64,000 nt of DNA from Halorussus rarus (GTDB lineage: Archaea > Halobacteriota > Halobacteria > Halobacteriales > Haladaptataceae). Positions 52,081 through 60,870 of the stretch are shown in pieces. Positions within the stretch are counted from its first letter, which is position 1, and the number at the start of each line of letters is the position of its first letter. The notes under the pieces were generated by a model, which had not been told where the DNA came from, made no database searches, and worked only from the letters and a program-made list of their open reading frames with translations. Position numbers and translations under genes: made by a program. The stretch lies in contig NZ_QPMJ01000001.1 of the NCBI RefSeq assembly GCF_003369835.1, positions 372,001 through 436,000 of the forward strand, read 5' to 3'.

Positions 52081-54093
52081 ATGAGTAAGGACACCGAAAA
52101 CGAGGCTCCGTCCACGGAGCAGACGACCGAGCAAGACGGCTCGGCGTTCGAGGATCTCGGCAGCGACGTCGAACCCGACGTCACCGACGAGGCCGCTGTC
52201 GAGGAGGACCTGCTCGGCGGACTGGAGATCGAGACCACCGAAGAGATCGACATCCCCGACCGACTGGTGGATCAGGTCATCGGGCAGGACCACGCCCGGG
52301 ACGTGGTCCAGAAGGCGGCCAAACAGCGCCGCCACGTGATGATGATCGGGACGCCCGGGACGGGCAAGTCCATGCTGGCGAAGGCGATGAGCGAACTCCT
52401 GCCCAAGGAGGATCTGCAGGACGTGCTCGTCTACCACAACCCCGACGACGGCAACGAACCCAAGGTTCGGACCGTCCCCGCGGGGAAGGGCGAGCAGATC
52501 ATCGACGCCCACAAGGAGGAGGCCCGCAAGCGAAACCAGATGCGGTCGTTCCTGATGTGGGTCATCATCGCCATCGTGGTGGGGTACTCGCTGCTCATCG
52601 CGACCCGGCCGCTGCTGGGCATCCTCGCGGCCGGCGTCATCTACCTCGCGTTCCGCTACGGCTCGCGGGGCAACGACGCGATGATCCCGAACCTGCTGGT
52701 CAACCAGGCCGACCAGACCGCCGCGCCGTTCGAGGACGCCACCGGCGCCCACGCTGGCGCCCTGCTCGGCGACGTCCGCCACGACCCCTTCCAGTCCGGC
52801 GGGATGGAGACCCCGAGCCACGACCGCGTCGAGGCCGGGGCCATCCACAAGGCCAACAAGGGCGTGCTGTTCGTCGACGAGATCAACACCCTCGACATCC
52901 GGTCCCAGCAGAAGCTGATGACCGCGATCCAGGAGGGCGAGTTCTCCATCACGGGCCAGTCCGAGCGCTCCTCGGGCGCGATGGTCCAGACCGAACCCGT
53001 CCCCTGCGACTTCATCATGATCGCCGCGGGGAACATGGACGCGATGGAGAACATGCACCCCGCGCTCCGGAGCCGCATCAAGGGGTACGGGTACGAGGTG
53101 TACATGGACGACACCATCGACGACACCCCGGAGATGCGCCGGAAGTACACCCGGTTCATCGCCCAGGAGGTCGAGAAGGACGGTCGGCTGCCCCACTTCA
53201 ACGAGGAGGCGGTCGAGGAGGTCATCCTCGAGGCCCAGCGCCGGTCGGGTCGCAAGGACCACCTCACGCTCAAGCTGCGGGATCTCGGCGGGCTCGTCCG
53301 CGTCGCCGGCGACATCGCTCGCGCCGCGAACAAGGACGAGACCACCAGCGAGGACGTGCTGCAGGCCAAGCGCCGCAGCCGCTCCATCGAGCAGCAGGTC
53401 GCCGACGACTACATCGAGCGCCGGAAGGACTACGAGCTCACCGTCAACCAGGGCGAGGTCACCGGCCGCGTCAACGGCCTGGCGGTCATGGGCGAGGACT
53501 CCGGCATCGTCCTCCCCGTGATGGCCGAGGTCACGCCCTCGCAGGGGCCCGGCCAGGTCATCGCGACCGGCCAGCTCAAGGAGATGGCCGAGGAGGCGGT
53601 CCAGAACGTCTCTGCCATCATCAAGAAGTTCAGCGACGAGGACATCTCCGAGAAGGACGTCCACATCCAGTTCGTCCAGGCCGGCCAGCAGGGCGTCGAC
53701 GGCGACTCGGCGTCCATCACGGTCGCCACCGCGGTCATCTCGGCGCTGGAGGACATCCCGATCCACCAGGACCTCGCCATGACCGGCTCGCTGTCGGTCC
53801 GCGGCGACGTGCTGCCGGTCGGGGGCGTCACCCACAAGATCGAGGCCGCCGCGAAGGCTGGTCTCGACCGGGTCATCATCCCGAAGGCCAACGAGGACGA
53901 CGTGATGATCGAGGACGAGTACGAGGAGCAGATCGAGATCATCCCCGTCTCCCACATCAGCGAAGTGCTCGACGTCGCCCTCGCGGGCGAGGCCGAGAAG
54001 GACGGGCTGGTCGACCGGCTCAAGAACATCACCGGCTCCGCGCTCGAGCGCGACGTCGGTCGGTCGGGCACCGGTAGCCCGAGCCCGCAGTAA
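52081..54093 (+). CDS. lonB: Membrane-anchored ATP-dependent protease LonB
   Basis: A 670-residue archaeal LonB. The AAA+ Walker A is GTPGTGKS near 90-97. An intradomain membrane anchor with two helices (FLMWVIIAIVVGYSLLIA and LLGILAAGVIYLAFRYG) lies near 157-197. Walker B is KGVLFVDEINTLD. The C-terminal protease has GVDGDSASITVATAV with the nucleophilic Ser near 543 and the partner Lys in the AKAGLDRVIIPKAN segment. It degrades proteins at the inner face of the membrane and is essential in Haloferax. Start ATG 52081. Confidence 0.97.
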   Translation: MSKDTENEAPSTEQTTEQDGSAFEDLGSDVEPDVTDEAAVEEDLLGGLEIETTEEIDIPDRLVDQVIGQDHARDVVQKAAKQRRHVMMIGTPGTGKSMLAKAMSELLPKEDLQDVLVYHNPDDGNEPKVRTVPAGKGEQIIDAHKEEARKRNQMRSFLMWVIIAIVVGYSLLIATRPLLGILAAGVIYLAFRYGSRGNDAMIPNLLVNQADQTAAPFEDATGAHAGALLGDVRHDPFQSGGMETPSHDRVEAGAIHKANKGVLFVDEINTLDIRSQQKLMTAIQEGEFSITGQSERSSGAMVQTEPVPCDFIMIAAGNMDAMENMHPALRSRIKGYGYEVYMDDTIDDTPEMRRKYTRFIAQEVEKDGRLPHFNEEAVEEVILEAQRRSGRKDHLTLKLRDLGGLVRVAGDIARAANKDETTSEDVLQAKRRSRSIEQQVADDYIERRKDYELTVNQGEVTGRVNGLAVMGEDSGIVLPVMAEVTPSQGPGQVIATGQLKEMAEEAVQNVSAIIKKFSDEDISEKDVHIQFVQAGQQGVDGDSASITVATAVISALEDIPIHQDLAMTGSLSVRGDVLPVGGVTHKIEAAAKAGLDRVIIPKANEDDVMIEDEYEEQIEIIPVSHISEVLDVALAGEAEKDGLVDRLKNITGSALERDVGRSGTGSPSPQ

Positions 54094-54272
54094 CGCGACG
54101 CGGCTCTCTCCGTTCTCCCGTTCTTTCGCGCCGACCAGCGACGGCGCCGCCGTTCCGACGCTGCCAGCTGCGCTGACGTCGGTTCCACCGCGCCTCCCCG
54201 CGGTGTGCCACGGATTCCCACGCGCCGGGTGCGATGGACACCTATTTTTGGCTACCTGTCGTAGCGTCGACC

Positions 54273-54470
54273 ATGGGACTCAAGAAGAGCCTCCTCAGCG
54301 GTATCGTCGCGTTCGTCGTCGCGAGTATCGTCGCCCGCAAAGTCGGCGGCGAGCGGCTCGGCACCCGCGTCGGGCTGCTGACCGGGAGTTCGGTCGCCGT
54401 CAGCACGTGGCTGTCGGGCCGCGGGCGAGCGACCGACGTCGAGTTCGAGGACCCGATCGAGACCGAGTGA
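54273..54470 (+). CDS. Small single-pass membrane protein
   Basis: A 65-residue protein: MGLKKSLLSGIVAFVVASIV is the membrane segment with positive N-terminal residues, followed by a Gly-rich second hydrophobic stretch and an acidic tail (VEFEDPIETE). ATG 54273 is preferred, since a TATTTTTG box lies about 22-30 bases upstream (54243-54250). It follows lonB but with its own promoter. Its 3' part overlaps the end of a minus-strand gene. Function unknown. Confidence 0.6.
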   Translation: MGLKKSLLSGIVAFVVASIVARKVGGERLGTRVGLLTGSSVAVSTWLSGRGRATDVEFEDPIETE

Positions 54471-54801
54471 CGAGCGCGCCTGTCGACCGACTTCGCGACC
54501 GCGTGGCGAGTGACCGTGCCCGCAACTGCAGATGACCGACCCCGCGAACGCGGCCGGCGGCGTCCGCCGCGCGGCCGTTCGGAAGTCCCCTTCTTTCGCG
54601 TACGGCCGGCACATCGTACCACGCCTCCGGCACGTCGTCTATCTGGCCCTCCAGCACGTCGCCCGCCAGCCGGAGGTGCTCCCCGTCCTCCTCGGACCAG
54701 AGCACCGTCCGCTGGAGTCGCTCGAACTTCGGGGCGTCGAGCGGCGGTTCGACCACCGATCCCTTCCCGTCGGTGTAGCCGGGAACGTCGCTCTCGTTCA
54801 T
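54400..54801 (-). CDS. Hypothetical protein with a probably frayed C-terminus
   Basis: A 133-residue frame. Residues 1-73 (from MNESDVPGYTDGKGSVVEPP through LDAPKFERLQRTVLWSEEDG) are acidic and protein-like. Residues 75-133 become basic and low-complexity (RARSLATRSRSRSTG), and the last 71 bases overlap the convergent small membrane gene. This suggests that the true protein is about 75-80 residues and its end has been disrupted by a frameshift or fused to downstream sequence. I recognise no family. Confidence 0.45.
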   Translation of the reverse strand: MNESDVPGYTDGKGSVVEPPLDAPKFERLQRTVLWSEEDGEHLRLAGDVLEGQIDDVPEAWYDVPAVRERRGLPNGRAADAAGRVRGVGHLQLRARSLATRSRSRSTGALVTRSRSGPRTRRRSLARGPTATC

Positions 54802-54937
54802 GCGTCCCTCGCCGACCCCACATCACGATTAGCGCTAACAGTTGGGTAGGGGTTCGGATAGCTCCGGGCATTCCGGCGATGTCGCCGGCAGCGACCGAAC
54901 CGACGCCACTTTTCCCGTACCCCGCCTACGCCCGGCC

Positions 54938-55672
54938 ATGGACGCACTCGGCGACCTCGTGACCCGCGGCAGACGGAGCGAGGACCCCGCACTGGTCGCG
55001 CCCCGCGAGAACCGGCGCTACGACTACCGGCGGTTCTGCAACACCGCGTGGAAGACCGGTAACTTCTGGCGCCGGCGAGGCGTCCACGCGGACGCCACCG
55101 TGGCGGTCGCCGACGACCTCGAACCCGAGGCCATCTTCGCGTTCCTCGGGGCCGCGCTGCTCGGCGCGCGGACCCGGTACGGGCTTTCGGAACCCGGTGA
55201 CGACGGCGGGTCGGACGTCGACGCCCGCATCGTCGTCGCGCCTCACGACGAAGTCGGCGCCTACGCGGTCGCGCCGGGAAGCCAGCGGGTCGCCTACGGC
55301 GGGCCGCCCGACGACCCCGGAATCGCGCACTTCGAGCGCGACGTCTGGAGCGAGAACCCCGCGTTCCCGGAGACGCCGGTCGACCCAGAGACGGTCGGGC
55401 TGGTGACGGAACGCGACGAGCTCTCGCACGCCGACCTGCTCTCGGCGGCCCGCGAGGTCGCCGACGACTGGGGGCTCGACTCCGGCCACCGGGTGGCGGT
55501 CCGCGCGCCCCTTGCGGACCCCGGCACCGTCATCGCGGGCGTCGTCACCCCGCTGCTCGCGGGCGCGGCGATTCTGCTGCCCGACGCCGACGCTATCGGT
55601 GACTTCGCCGTCGTCGCGGAAGGAGACGACGCGCCCGAAGGCGAGGCCGTCCGCCCCGGCGACGTCGCCTGA
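54938..55672 (+). CDS. Stand-alone partial adenylation-domain (ANL-like) protein
   Basis: A 244-residue protein resembling only the N-terminal third of ANL acyl-CoA synthetases: RENRRYDYRRFCNTAWKTGN corresponds to the early AMP-binding A1-A2 region and SHADLLSAAREVADDWGLDS to the segment after the phosphate loop. The P-loop itself (TSGTTGxPKG), the A5 motif and the C-terminal lid are absent. It ends in an acidic tail. The start is ATG 54938. It is convergent with the acetyl-CoA synthetase gene across 7 bases. An enzyme seems unlikely; it may bind a related ligand or partner. Confidence 0.7.
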   Translation: MDALGDLVTRGRRSEDPALVAPRENRRYDYRRFCNTAWKTGNFWRRRGVHADATVAVADDLEPEAIFAFLGAALLGARTRYGLSEPGDDGGSDVDARIVVAPHDEVGAYAVAPGSQRVAYGGPPDDPGIAHFERDVWSENPAFPETPVDPETVGLVTERDELSHADLLSAAREVADDWGLDSGHRVAVRAPLADPGTVIAGVVTPLLAGAAILLPDADAIGDFAVVAEGDDAPEGEAVRPGDVA

Positions 55673-55679
55673 GGTCGAC

Positions 55680-57746
55680 CTACTGCGCCGCTTCGAGTTC
55701 GTCCAGCGCCTCGGGGTTCTCGATGGAGGACATGTCGCCGAGGTCCTCGCCGGTGTAGGTCGCCTCGATGGCCCGGCGGATGATCTTCCCGCTCTGGGTC
55801 TTCGGGAACTCGTCGACGAACAGTATCTCGCGGGGCTTGAACGGCTTGCCGAGCTCCTGACCGACCTGCTCGCGGAGCTCCTCGCGGAGCGCGTCGCTCA
55901 CGTCGCGGCCCTCCTCCAGGATGACGTATGCGACCACGGCCTGGCCGGTGGTGTCGTCGGGGACGCCGACCGCGGCGGCCTGGTTGACGGCCTGGTGGTC
56001 GATGAGCGCGCCCTCGACCTCGGCGGGACCGACCTTCCGGCCCGCGACGTTGATGGCGTCGTCGGCCCGGCCGTGGAGGAACCAGAAGCCGTCCTCGTCC
56101 TTCTGGGCCCAATCGCCGTGGTCCCACAGCGGCGGATCCTCGAACGTCGACCAGTACTCCGCGAGGTATCGCTCGTCGCCCTCCCAGAGGCTCTTGGTCA
56201 TCGAGGGACAGGAGTCCCGCGCCACGAGGAAGCCCCGCTCGTGGGTGTCGGCGATGGACTCGCCCTGCGAATTCACTATGTCGATGTCCATGCCGAGGCC
56301 CGGCCCGCCGAGCGTGCAGGGCTTGAGCGACTGGACGGGCATCGGCATCAGGAAGCAGCCCATGATCTCGGTGCCGCCCGAGATGTTGATGATGGGCGCC
56401 TCGCCCCCGCCGACCTTCTCGTGGAACCACAGCCAGCTCTCGGGGTCCCAGGGCTCGCCGGTCGACCCGAGCAGCCGGAGCGTCGAGAGGTCGTGCTTCT
56501 CGACGTGCTCGTCCCCGTACTTTCGCAGGGCGCGGATGGCCGTCGGCGAGATGCCGAACGTCGAGATGCCGTGGCGGTCGATCATCTCCCAGAACCGGTC
56601 GGGCTCGGGGTAGTCGGGCGCGCCCTCGTACATGAAGACGGTGCCGCCGAGCGCGTGGTTGCCGATGAGCGTCCACGGGCCCATCATCCACCCGATGTCG
56701 CTGACCCAGAAGAACCGGTCTTCCGGCTTGTGGTCGAAGCCGAAGTAGATCTCCTTGGCGGCCTGTACCAGCGCCCCGGCGTGGGTGTGGACGATGCCCT
56801 TCGGCTTGCCGGTGGTCCCCGAGGAGTACAGCAGCATCGACTCGTCGTTCGAGGCCATCGACCGCGTGTCGTACTCGTCGGACCGGGTCTCGACCGCCTC
56901 GCCCCACCACTCGTCGCGGTCGTCGTTCCACGGGATGTCGGGGGTGCCATCCTCGCTCCCCTCTCGAGTTCCGAACCGGTCGTAGACGATCGTGTGTTCG
57001 ACGTATCCCGCCTGCTCGATGGCCTCGTCGGCGGTGCCCTTTAGCGACACCTCGTCGCCCCGCCGGTAGAAGCCGTCGGCGGTGAACAGCACCGAGCACT
57101 CGGGGTCCGCGATGCGGGTCGCGGTGGCATCGACGCCGAACCCGGAGAAGATGGGCACCGCGATGGCCCCGACCTTGAACGCGCCGTAGAGGATCGAGAT
57201 GACCTCGGGCACCATCGGCATGTAGAGCCCGACCGTGTCGCCCGCCCCGACGCCGCGCTCCTCCAGCGCGTTGGCGACCTTGTTCGTCTGGCGGTGGAGC
57301 TCGTGGTAGGTTATCTCCCGGACCTCGCCGTCCTCGCCCTCCCAGATGCACGCGACCTTGTTGCGGGTCCCGCTGTTGACGGCTTTGCCGTCTGCTCGTT
57401 GCGTCTCCGACGCAACGGTGTCGGGCGCGGCGTGGCGGTCGACGACGTTGTGCGCGACGTTGAGCTCGCCGCCGGGGTACCACTCGGAGAACTGCGGTCC
57501 GTCGCTGTCGTCCCGGACTTCGTCGTAGTCCTCGTAGAAGTCGAGGCCGAGGTGGTCGACCAGTTCGTCCCAGAACCAGTCGACGCCGGACGCCTCGACC
57601 CCCTCGACCTCGGTGGTCGTCCGTTCGATGAGTTCGTCGTAGTCGTCGATGCCGTGCTCCTGCATAAACTGGTAGACGTTGGTCGACTCCACGAACTCCC
57701 GGCTCGGTTCGTGGACGATCTCGTCGACGTCTTCGAGCGTATCCAT
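55680..57746 (-). CDS. acs: Acetyl-CoA synthetase (AMP-forming)
   Basis: A 688-residue AMP-forming acetate-CoA ligase. The ATP-loop is LLYSSGTTGKPKGIVHTHAG, the acyl pocket segment is INISGGTEIMGCFLMP, and the C-terminal hinge KTQSGKIIRRAIEATYTGED holds the catalytic lysine that is acetylated in bacteria. The length is slightly longer than typical 650-residue Acs. It allows growth on acetate or scavenging. The region upstream of its start (57747-58047) is a repeat island of family C. Confidence 0.95.
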   Translation of the reverse strand: MDTLEDVDEIVHEPSREFVESTNVYQFMQEHGIDDYDELIERTTTEVEGVEASGVDWFWDELVDHLGLDFYEDYDEVRDDSDGPQFSEWYPGGELNVAHNVVDRHAAPDTVASETQRADGKAVNSGTRNKVACIWEGEDGEVREITYHELHRQTNKVANALEERGVGAGDTVGLYMPMVPEVISILYGAFKVGAIAVPIFSGFGVDATATRIADPECSVLFTADGFYRRGDEVSLKGTADEAIEQAGYVEHTIVYDRFGTREGSEDGTPDIPWNDDRDEWWGEAVETRSDEYDTRSMASNDESMLLYSSGTTGKPKGIVHTHAGALVQAAKEIYFGFDHKPEDRFFWVSDIGWMMGPWTLIGNHALGGTVFMYEGAPDYPEPDRFWEMIDRHGISTFGISPTAIRALRKYGDEHVEKHDLSTLRLLGSTGEPWDPESWLWFHEKVGGGEAPIINISGGTEIMGCFLMPMPVQSLKPCTLGGPGLGMDIDIVNSQGESIADTHERGFLVARDSCPSMTKSLWEGDERYLAEYWSTFEDPPLWDHGDWAQKDEDGFWFLHGRADDAINVAGRKVGPAEVEGALIDHQAVNQAAAVGVPDDTTGQAVVAYVILEEGRDVSDALREELREQVGQELGKPFKPREILFVDEFPKTQSGKIIRRAIEATYTGEDLGDMSSIENPEALDELEAAQ

Positions 57747-57792
57747 GGTCTCCTCCTGTTGGCAAATGTTGCGCGACTGGGTGAAGTAATTT

Positions 57793-58010
57793 GCTCAACG
57801 ACCTTTTACTGCGTCCTCGCGAGCATCGCGAGCGAGGGCTCGGCCGAACTCGGTTCGGCCGGCGGTCGCGCCGGAAGACGAACCGCGTCTTCCGACCCTT
57901 GGCTCGCTCCGCCCGCCAAGACACCCCGAGCGGTGCTCCCTTGCAAGATGTCGACGAAAAGCCGTCGCTCCTTCCGTGCTCGCGGCTACGCCGCTCGCAC
58001 TGGTCGTCGC
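57793..58010. repeat. Dispersed palindromic element family C, copy 2
   Basis: Fills most of the 301-base gap between acs and the next gene. Read on the minus strand it begins near TCGACATCTTGCAAGGG (57938-57954) and ends GAGGACGCAGTAAAAGGTCG (57799-57818), in the same order as 30107-30209. It contains a 9-bp perfect hairpin, CGGAAGACG/CGTCTTCCG (57872-57894), and GGCCGAAC/GTTCGGCC. It has the opposite orientation to copy 1. Confidence 0.78.
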
Positions 58011-58047
58011 TCGGCCTGCTCACTCGAGTTGCCTGTTCGCAGTACAA

Positions 58048-58929
58048 CTACTCTTTCCGCGGCAGATGCTCGTCGAGCACTGCAGCCACCGCGTCCAGGT
58101 CGTCGACGTCCGCGGGGTCGCGCCGGACGTCGCGCAGCCCCCACGCCGACCAGCCGCCGTGGTGGAGCACCAGCGCGTCGTCGGTCAGCGAGTAGCTCTC
58201 GAACCTCGCCCACGGCCGGACGCGCTTGTGGACCGGCGTGCCGATCCGGACCCCGGCGTCGGCGACCGCGAACGTCCGCTCGGTGGTCACGCCGACGAGG
58301 CCCGCGCCCGCCGCGACGAGCAGGTGGAACACCCACCGGAGCGAGGGGCGTTCGAGCGCGACCGTCGCTGCGAGGCCGACCATCCCGCCGAGCATGAGCG
58401 CGCCGACCGCCCAGTGGACCCGTTTCCGGTCGCGGGCCGGACCGCGGGCGCTGAACTCGACGACCCGCGCCGACTCGGCCAGGACGGCCTTCGCGTGGCG
58501 GTTGTGCCCCGCGAAGACCAGGCCGGCGCCGACGAGGCAGCCGCCGAGCGCGCCGAGCAGCGAGAGCCAGACGACCGCCGTCGAGCCCGGACCGTCGCCG
58601 ACGGCGAGCAGGACCCCGAGGTACGCGAGACCCGCCAGCGGCGCGAGCCACGACCACCGGGTGTCGCCGAGCCGGACCGCGATGGCTCGTCGACCGCCGA
58701 CCCGCGCGCCGGCGGCCACGGCGACGACGCCGACGACGAGGAACGTGCCGAACAGGACCGGGGCGTCGGTCGTCGCGGCGAGCGCGACGCCGATGGTGGC
58801 AGCGGGCGCGGCCAGCGCGGCGGCGTACAGCCCGACGAGGAAGCCGAAGAACGAGTCGGTCCCGTCGGTCTCGGTCGACTCCTCCGCGGTCGCGCCGGTC
58901 GCGTCGCGGGAGTGGGTGTCGGTACTCAC
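58048..58929 (-). CDS. Multi-pass membrane protein with C-terminal PH-like domain (paralogue-like)
   Basis: A 293-residue protein with six to seven predicted helices from about 28 to 220 (FFGFLVGLYAAALAAPAATI and others), then a soluble end: RPWARFESYSLTDDALVLHH, WSAWGLRDVRRDPADVDDLDAV, resembling small PH-like membrane-associated domains. The domain order is the same as in the protein at 25720-26511. GTG start at 58929; its TATA-like CTTATAGG overlaps the stop region of the upstream CPBP gene. Function unknown. Confidence 0.7.
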   Translation of the reverse strand: MSTDTHSRDATGATAEESTETDGTDSFFGFLVGLYAAALAAPAATIGVALAATTDAPVLFGTFLVVGVVAVAAGARVGGRRAIAVRLGDTRWSWLAPLAGLAYLGVLLAVGDGPGSTAVVWLSLLGALGGCLVGAGLVFAGHNRHAKAVLAESARVVEFSARGPARDRKRVHWAVGALMLGGMVGLAATVALERPSLRWVFHLLVAAGAGLVGVTTERTFAVADAGVRIGTPVHKRVRPWARFESYSLTDDALVLHHGGWSAWGLRDVRRDPADVDDLDAVAAVLDEHLPRKE

Positions 58930-58956
58930 TGTCGCTTCGAAGTAATCTCAGCAGTC

Positions 58957-59994
58957 CTATAAGTGTTCGTCCCGCGCCCACTCGACGCCCAGTCCCTCGT
59001 GAACGCCGAACTCCAGCGCGTTCACGAGGTAGTGGGCGACCACCACGACCAGCAGGCTGCCCGAGAGCACGAACGCCGCCGCCAGCGCGAACCCGAGCAG
59101 GCCGGTGACCGCGACGCCGCCGGGCCCCTGCGCGCCGTGGCCGACCGCGAACGCGACCGTCGAGAGGACCGCGAGCAGCCACGGCGAGACGCCGAACCCC
59201 GCGGCGAACGCCCCGACCAGCGCCGCCCGGAACAGCAGCTCCTCGAAGCACGCGATGACGGGCAGGACCACGCCCAGCAGCACCAGCCAGCCGACGGCCG
59301 TGTCGGGTGCGAGCGACTCCCGGAGCCCCTCGGAGTACTCGACGCCCGCGGCGTCGACGACCGTCGCCGAGAGCTCGTTGGCGACGTACAGCGCGACGCC
59401 GACCGCTGCGCCCACCGCGACCGCCGGGAGGCCGACGCTCCAGGGGTTGGTCAGGTCGACGCCGAGCGCCGGCAGGGGGACGTTCGCCAGCCAGGCCGCG
59501 CCGACCACCGCCGCGCCGAACAGCCCCTGGCTGAACGCGACGTTGGCCAGCAGCGCGCCGGTCGAGAAGTGGAGTTCGTTGCGCTCCAGCCCCGGCCGGT
59601 GCTCCTGTTCGGCCGGCTCGCGACTACTCGTCCCTTCGCCGGGGGCGTCCTCTCGACCCGCCACGTCACCGGCCTCCGACTCGTTCTCGCCCCAGGGCGC
59701 GTCGTCGCGGTCCGCGTCGTCCCACGGGACTCCGTTCTCGCCGTCTCGGTCGTCGTCCAGAACCCGGCGCTCGATTCGCTCTGCCCGCGTCCCGCCGACG
59801 TCGCGGTGGCGCTCGATGCGGGCCGCGCCGGTCTCCGGGACGGCGCTCTCCCGGTCGTCGGGGCCGTCCTCGTCGGCTGCGCCGTCGTCGTCCCCCGCGA
59901 ACATCGCCTCGGAGGCCCGCGCGAGGAGGATGAGCAGTCCGAGGACGAGCAGGGTGACGGCGGCGAACGACTCGTACATCGGGGCTGGCGGCAT
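58957..59994 (-). CDS. CPBP-family intramembrane metalloprotease
   Basis: A 345-residue protein. A short N-terminal hydrophobic anchor (FAAVTLLVLGLLILLA) is followed by an acidic 100-residue linker, then about eight helices. Motif 1 ACFEELLFRAALVGA contains the EExxxR glutamates near 249-254, motif 2 AFAVGHGAQGPGG the His, and motif 3 VVVAHYLVNALEFG the HxxxN. It is the Abi/CAAX protease family; prenyl-CAAX cleavage, immunity or other roles are all possible. Start ATG 59994 (an in-frame ATG at 59979 is possible). Confidence 0.88.
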   Translation of the reverse strand: MPPAPMYESFAAVTLLVLGLLILLARASEAMFAGDDDGAADEDGPDDRESAVPETGAARIERHRDVGGTRAERIERRVLDDDRDGENGVPWDDADRDDAPWGENESEAGDVAGREDAPGEGTSSREPAEQEHRPGLERNELHFSTGALLANVAFSQGLFGAAVVGAAWLANVPLPALGVDLTNPWSVGLPAVAVGAAVGVALYVANELSATVVDAAGVEYSEGLRESLAPDTAVGWLVLLGVVLPVIACFEELLFRAALVGAFAAGFGVSPWLLAVLSTVAFAVGHGAQGPGGVAVTGLLGFALAAAFVLSGSLLVVVVAHYLVNALEFGVHEGLGVEWARDEHL

Positions 59995-60096
59995 CGGTCG
60001 GGAGTAGGAACCCCGACGCCAAAAAGCTCGGCTCCGCCGTCCCGGGATTCGATACGTCCGCGACCCGCGGCGTGCCGGGAATTTCGCAGTACGGGG

Positions 60097-60660
60097 TTAC
60101 TCGGCTTCGGCGGCGAACGTCTCGACGACGGCGTCGGTGAACGCCGGGATGTCGTCGGGCTTGCGGCTGGTCACGAGTTCCTCGTCGGTGACGACTTCCT
60201 CGTCGACCCACTCCCCGCCGGCGTTGCGGACGTCGGTCTGCAGGCTGGGGAAGGAGGTGAGGGTCCGGTCCTCGACGACGTCGGCCTCCACCAGCAGCCA
60301 GGGGCCGTGGCAGATGACGCCGAGCGGGCGGTCTGCCTCGACGTGGTCGCGCACGAAGCTCACGGCCTCCTCCTGCAGCCGGAGTCGGTCGGCGCCCACG
60401 GTGCCGCCGGGGACGAGCAGCGCGTCGTAGTCGTCGACCGAGACGTCCGAGAGCGTCGCGTCGACCGCGACCGTCTCGCCCGATTCGAGGTCGTTGTTGA
60501 CCAGTTGGGCCTCGCCGTTCTCGGTGCTGAGCACGTCGACGGTGGCTCCGGCGTCGGCGACGGCCTGCCTGGGCTCGGTGCACTCGACTTCCTCGGTGCC
60601 CTCGGGCGCGACGAGTATCGCGACGGTCACGCCGTCGAGGGGCTGGGCTGATTCGCTCAT
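60097..60660 (-). CDS. DJ-1/PfpI family protein
   Basis: A 187-residue class I glutamine-amidotransferase-like protein. VICHGPWLLVEADVV holds the nucleophile-elbow Cys117, with His118 next to it. The N-terminus VTVAILVAPEGTEEVECTEP has the conserved Glu. It matches PfpI-type deglycase, protease or chaperone proteins. A longer frame from 60723 runs into repeat-like sequence, so ATG 60660 is used. A stress-related role fits other genes here, but the exact reaction is disputed even for the family. Confidence 0.87.
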   Translation of the reverse strand: MSESAQPLDGVTVAILVAPEGTEEVECTEPRQAVADAGATVDVLSTENGEAQLVNNDLESGETVAVDATLSDVSVDDYDALLVPGGTVGADRLRLQEEAVSFVRDHVEADRPLGVICHGPWLLVEADVVEDRTLTSFPSLQTDVRNAGGEWVDEEVVTDEELVTSRKPDDIPAFTDAVVETFAAEAE

Positions 60661-60745
60661 TCGGGTCGAAGTTGGGGGCCAGCTACGGATAAGGCGACGG
60701 GCCGAGTCGCGAGTCGGACTCACACACCTCTCACAAGCAGTCCTA

Positions 60746-60860
60746 CCGCGAGCGAGGGCGAAGCCCGAGCGAGCGGCTCTTTTTTGGTCCAGATTTTTTC
60801 GAGGAGAGGTGCCCGCAGGACGCGACCGGAGGGAGCGTCCGAGGACACCCGACGAAGAAA
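60746..60860. repeat. Family C-related element with an exact 31-base repeat
   Basis: The first 31 bases (60746-60776) are identical to 30028-30058. They contain GAGGGCGAAGCCC and the palindromic arms CGCTCG/CGAGCG. A T-run and pyrimidine-rich part and a family-like GACCGGAGGGAGCGTCC follow. It lies immediately 3' of dnaJ. Confidence 0.8.
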
Positions 60861-60863
60861 AAA
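60858..60863 (-). terminator. T-rich terminator after dnaJ
   Basis: Six A residues on the plus strand, that is TTTTTT on the dnaJ coding strand, starting 8 bases after the TGA at 60871. A U-run is the usual archaeal intrinsic stop signal. Confidence 0.55.
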
Positions 60864-60870
60864 GGTGGTC

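Noticed and set aside
55294-58047. Minus-strand open frame of 917 codons overlapping acs
   Set aside because: It is a shifted frame of acs plus repeat-derived sequence and is dominated by Arg and Gly; no domain is recognisable.
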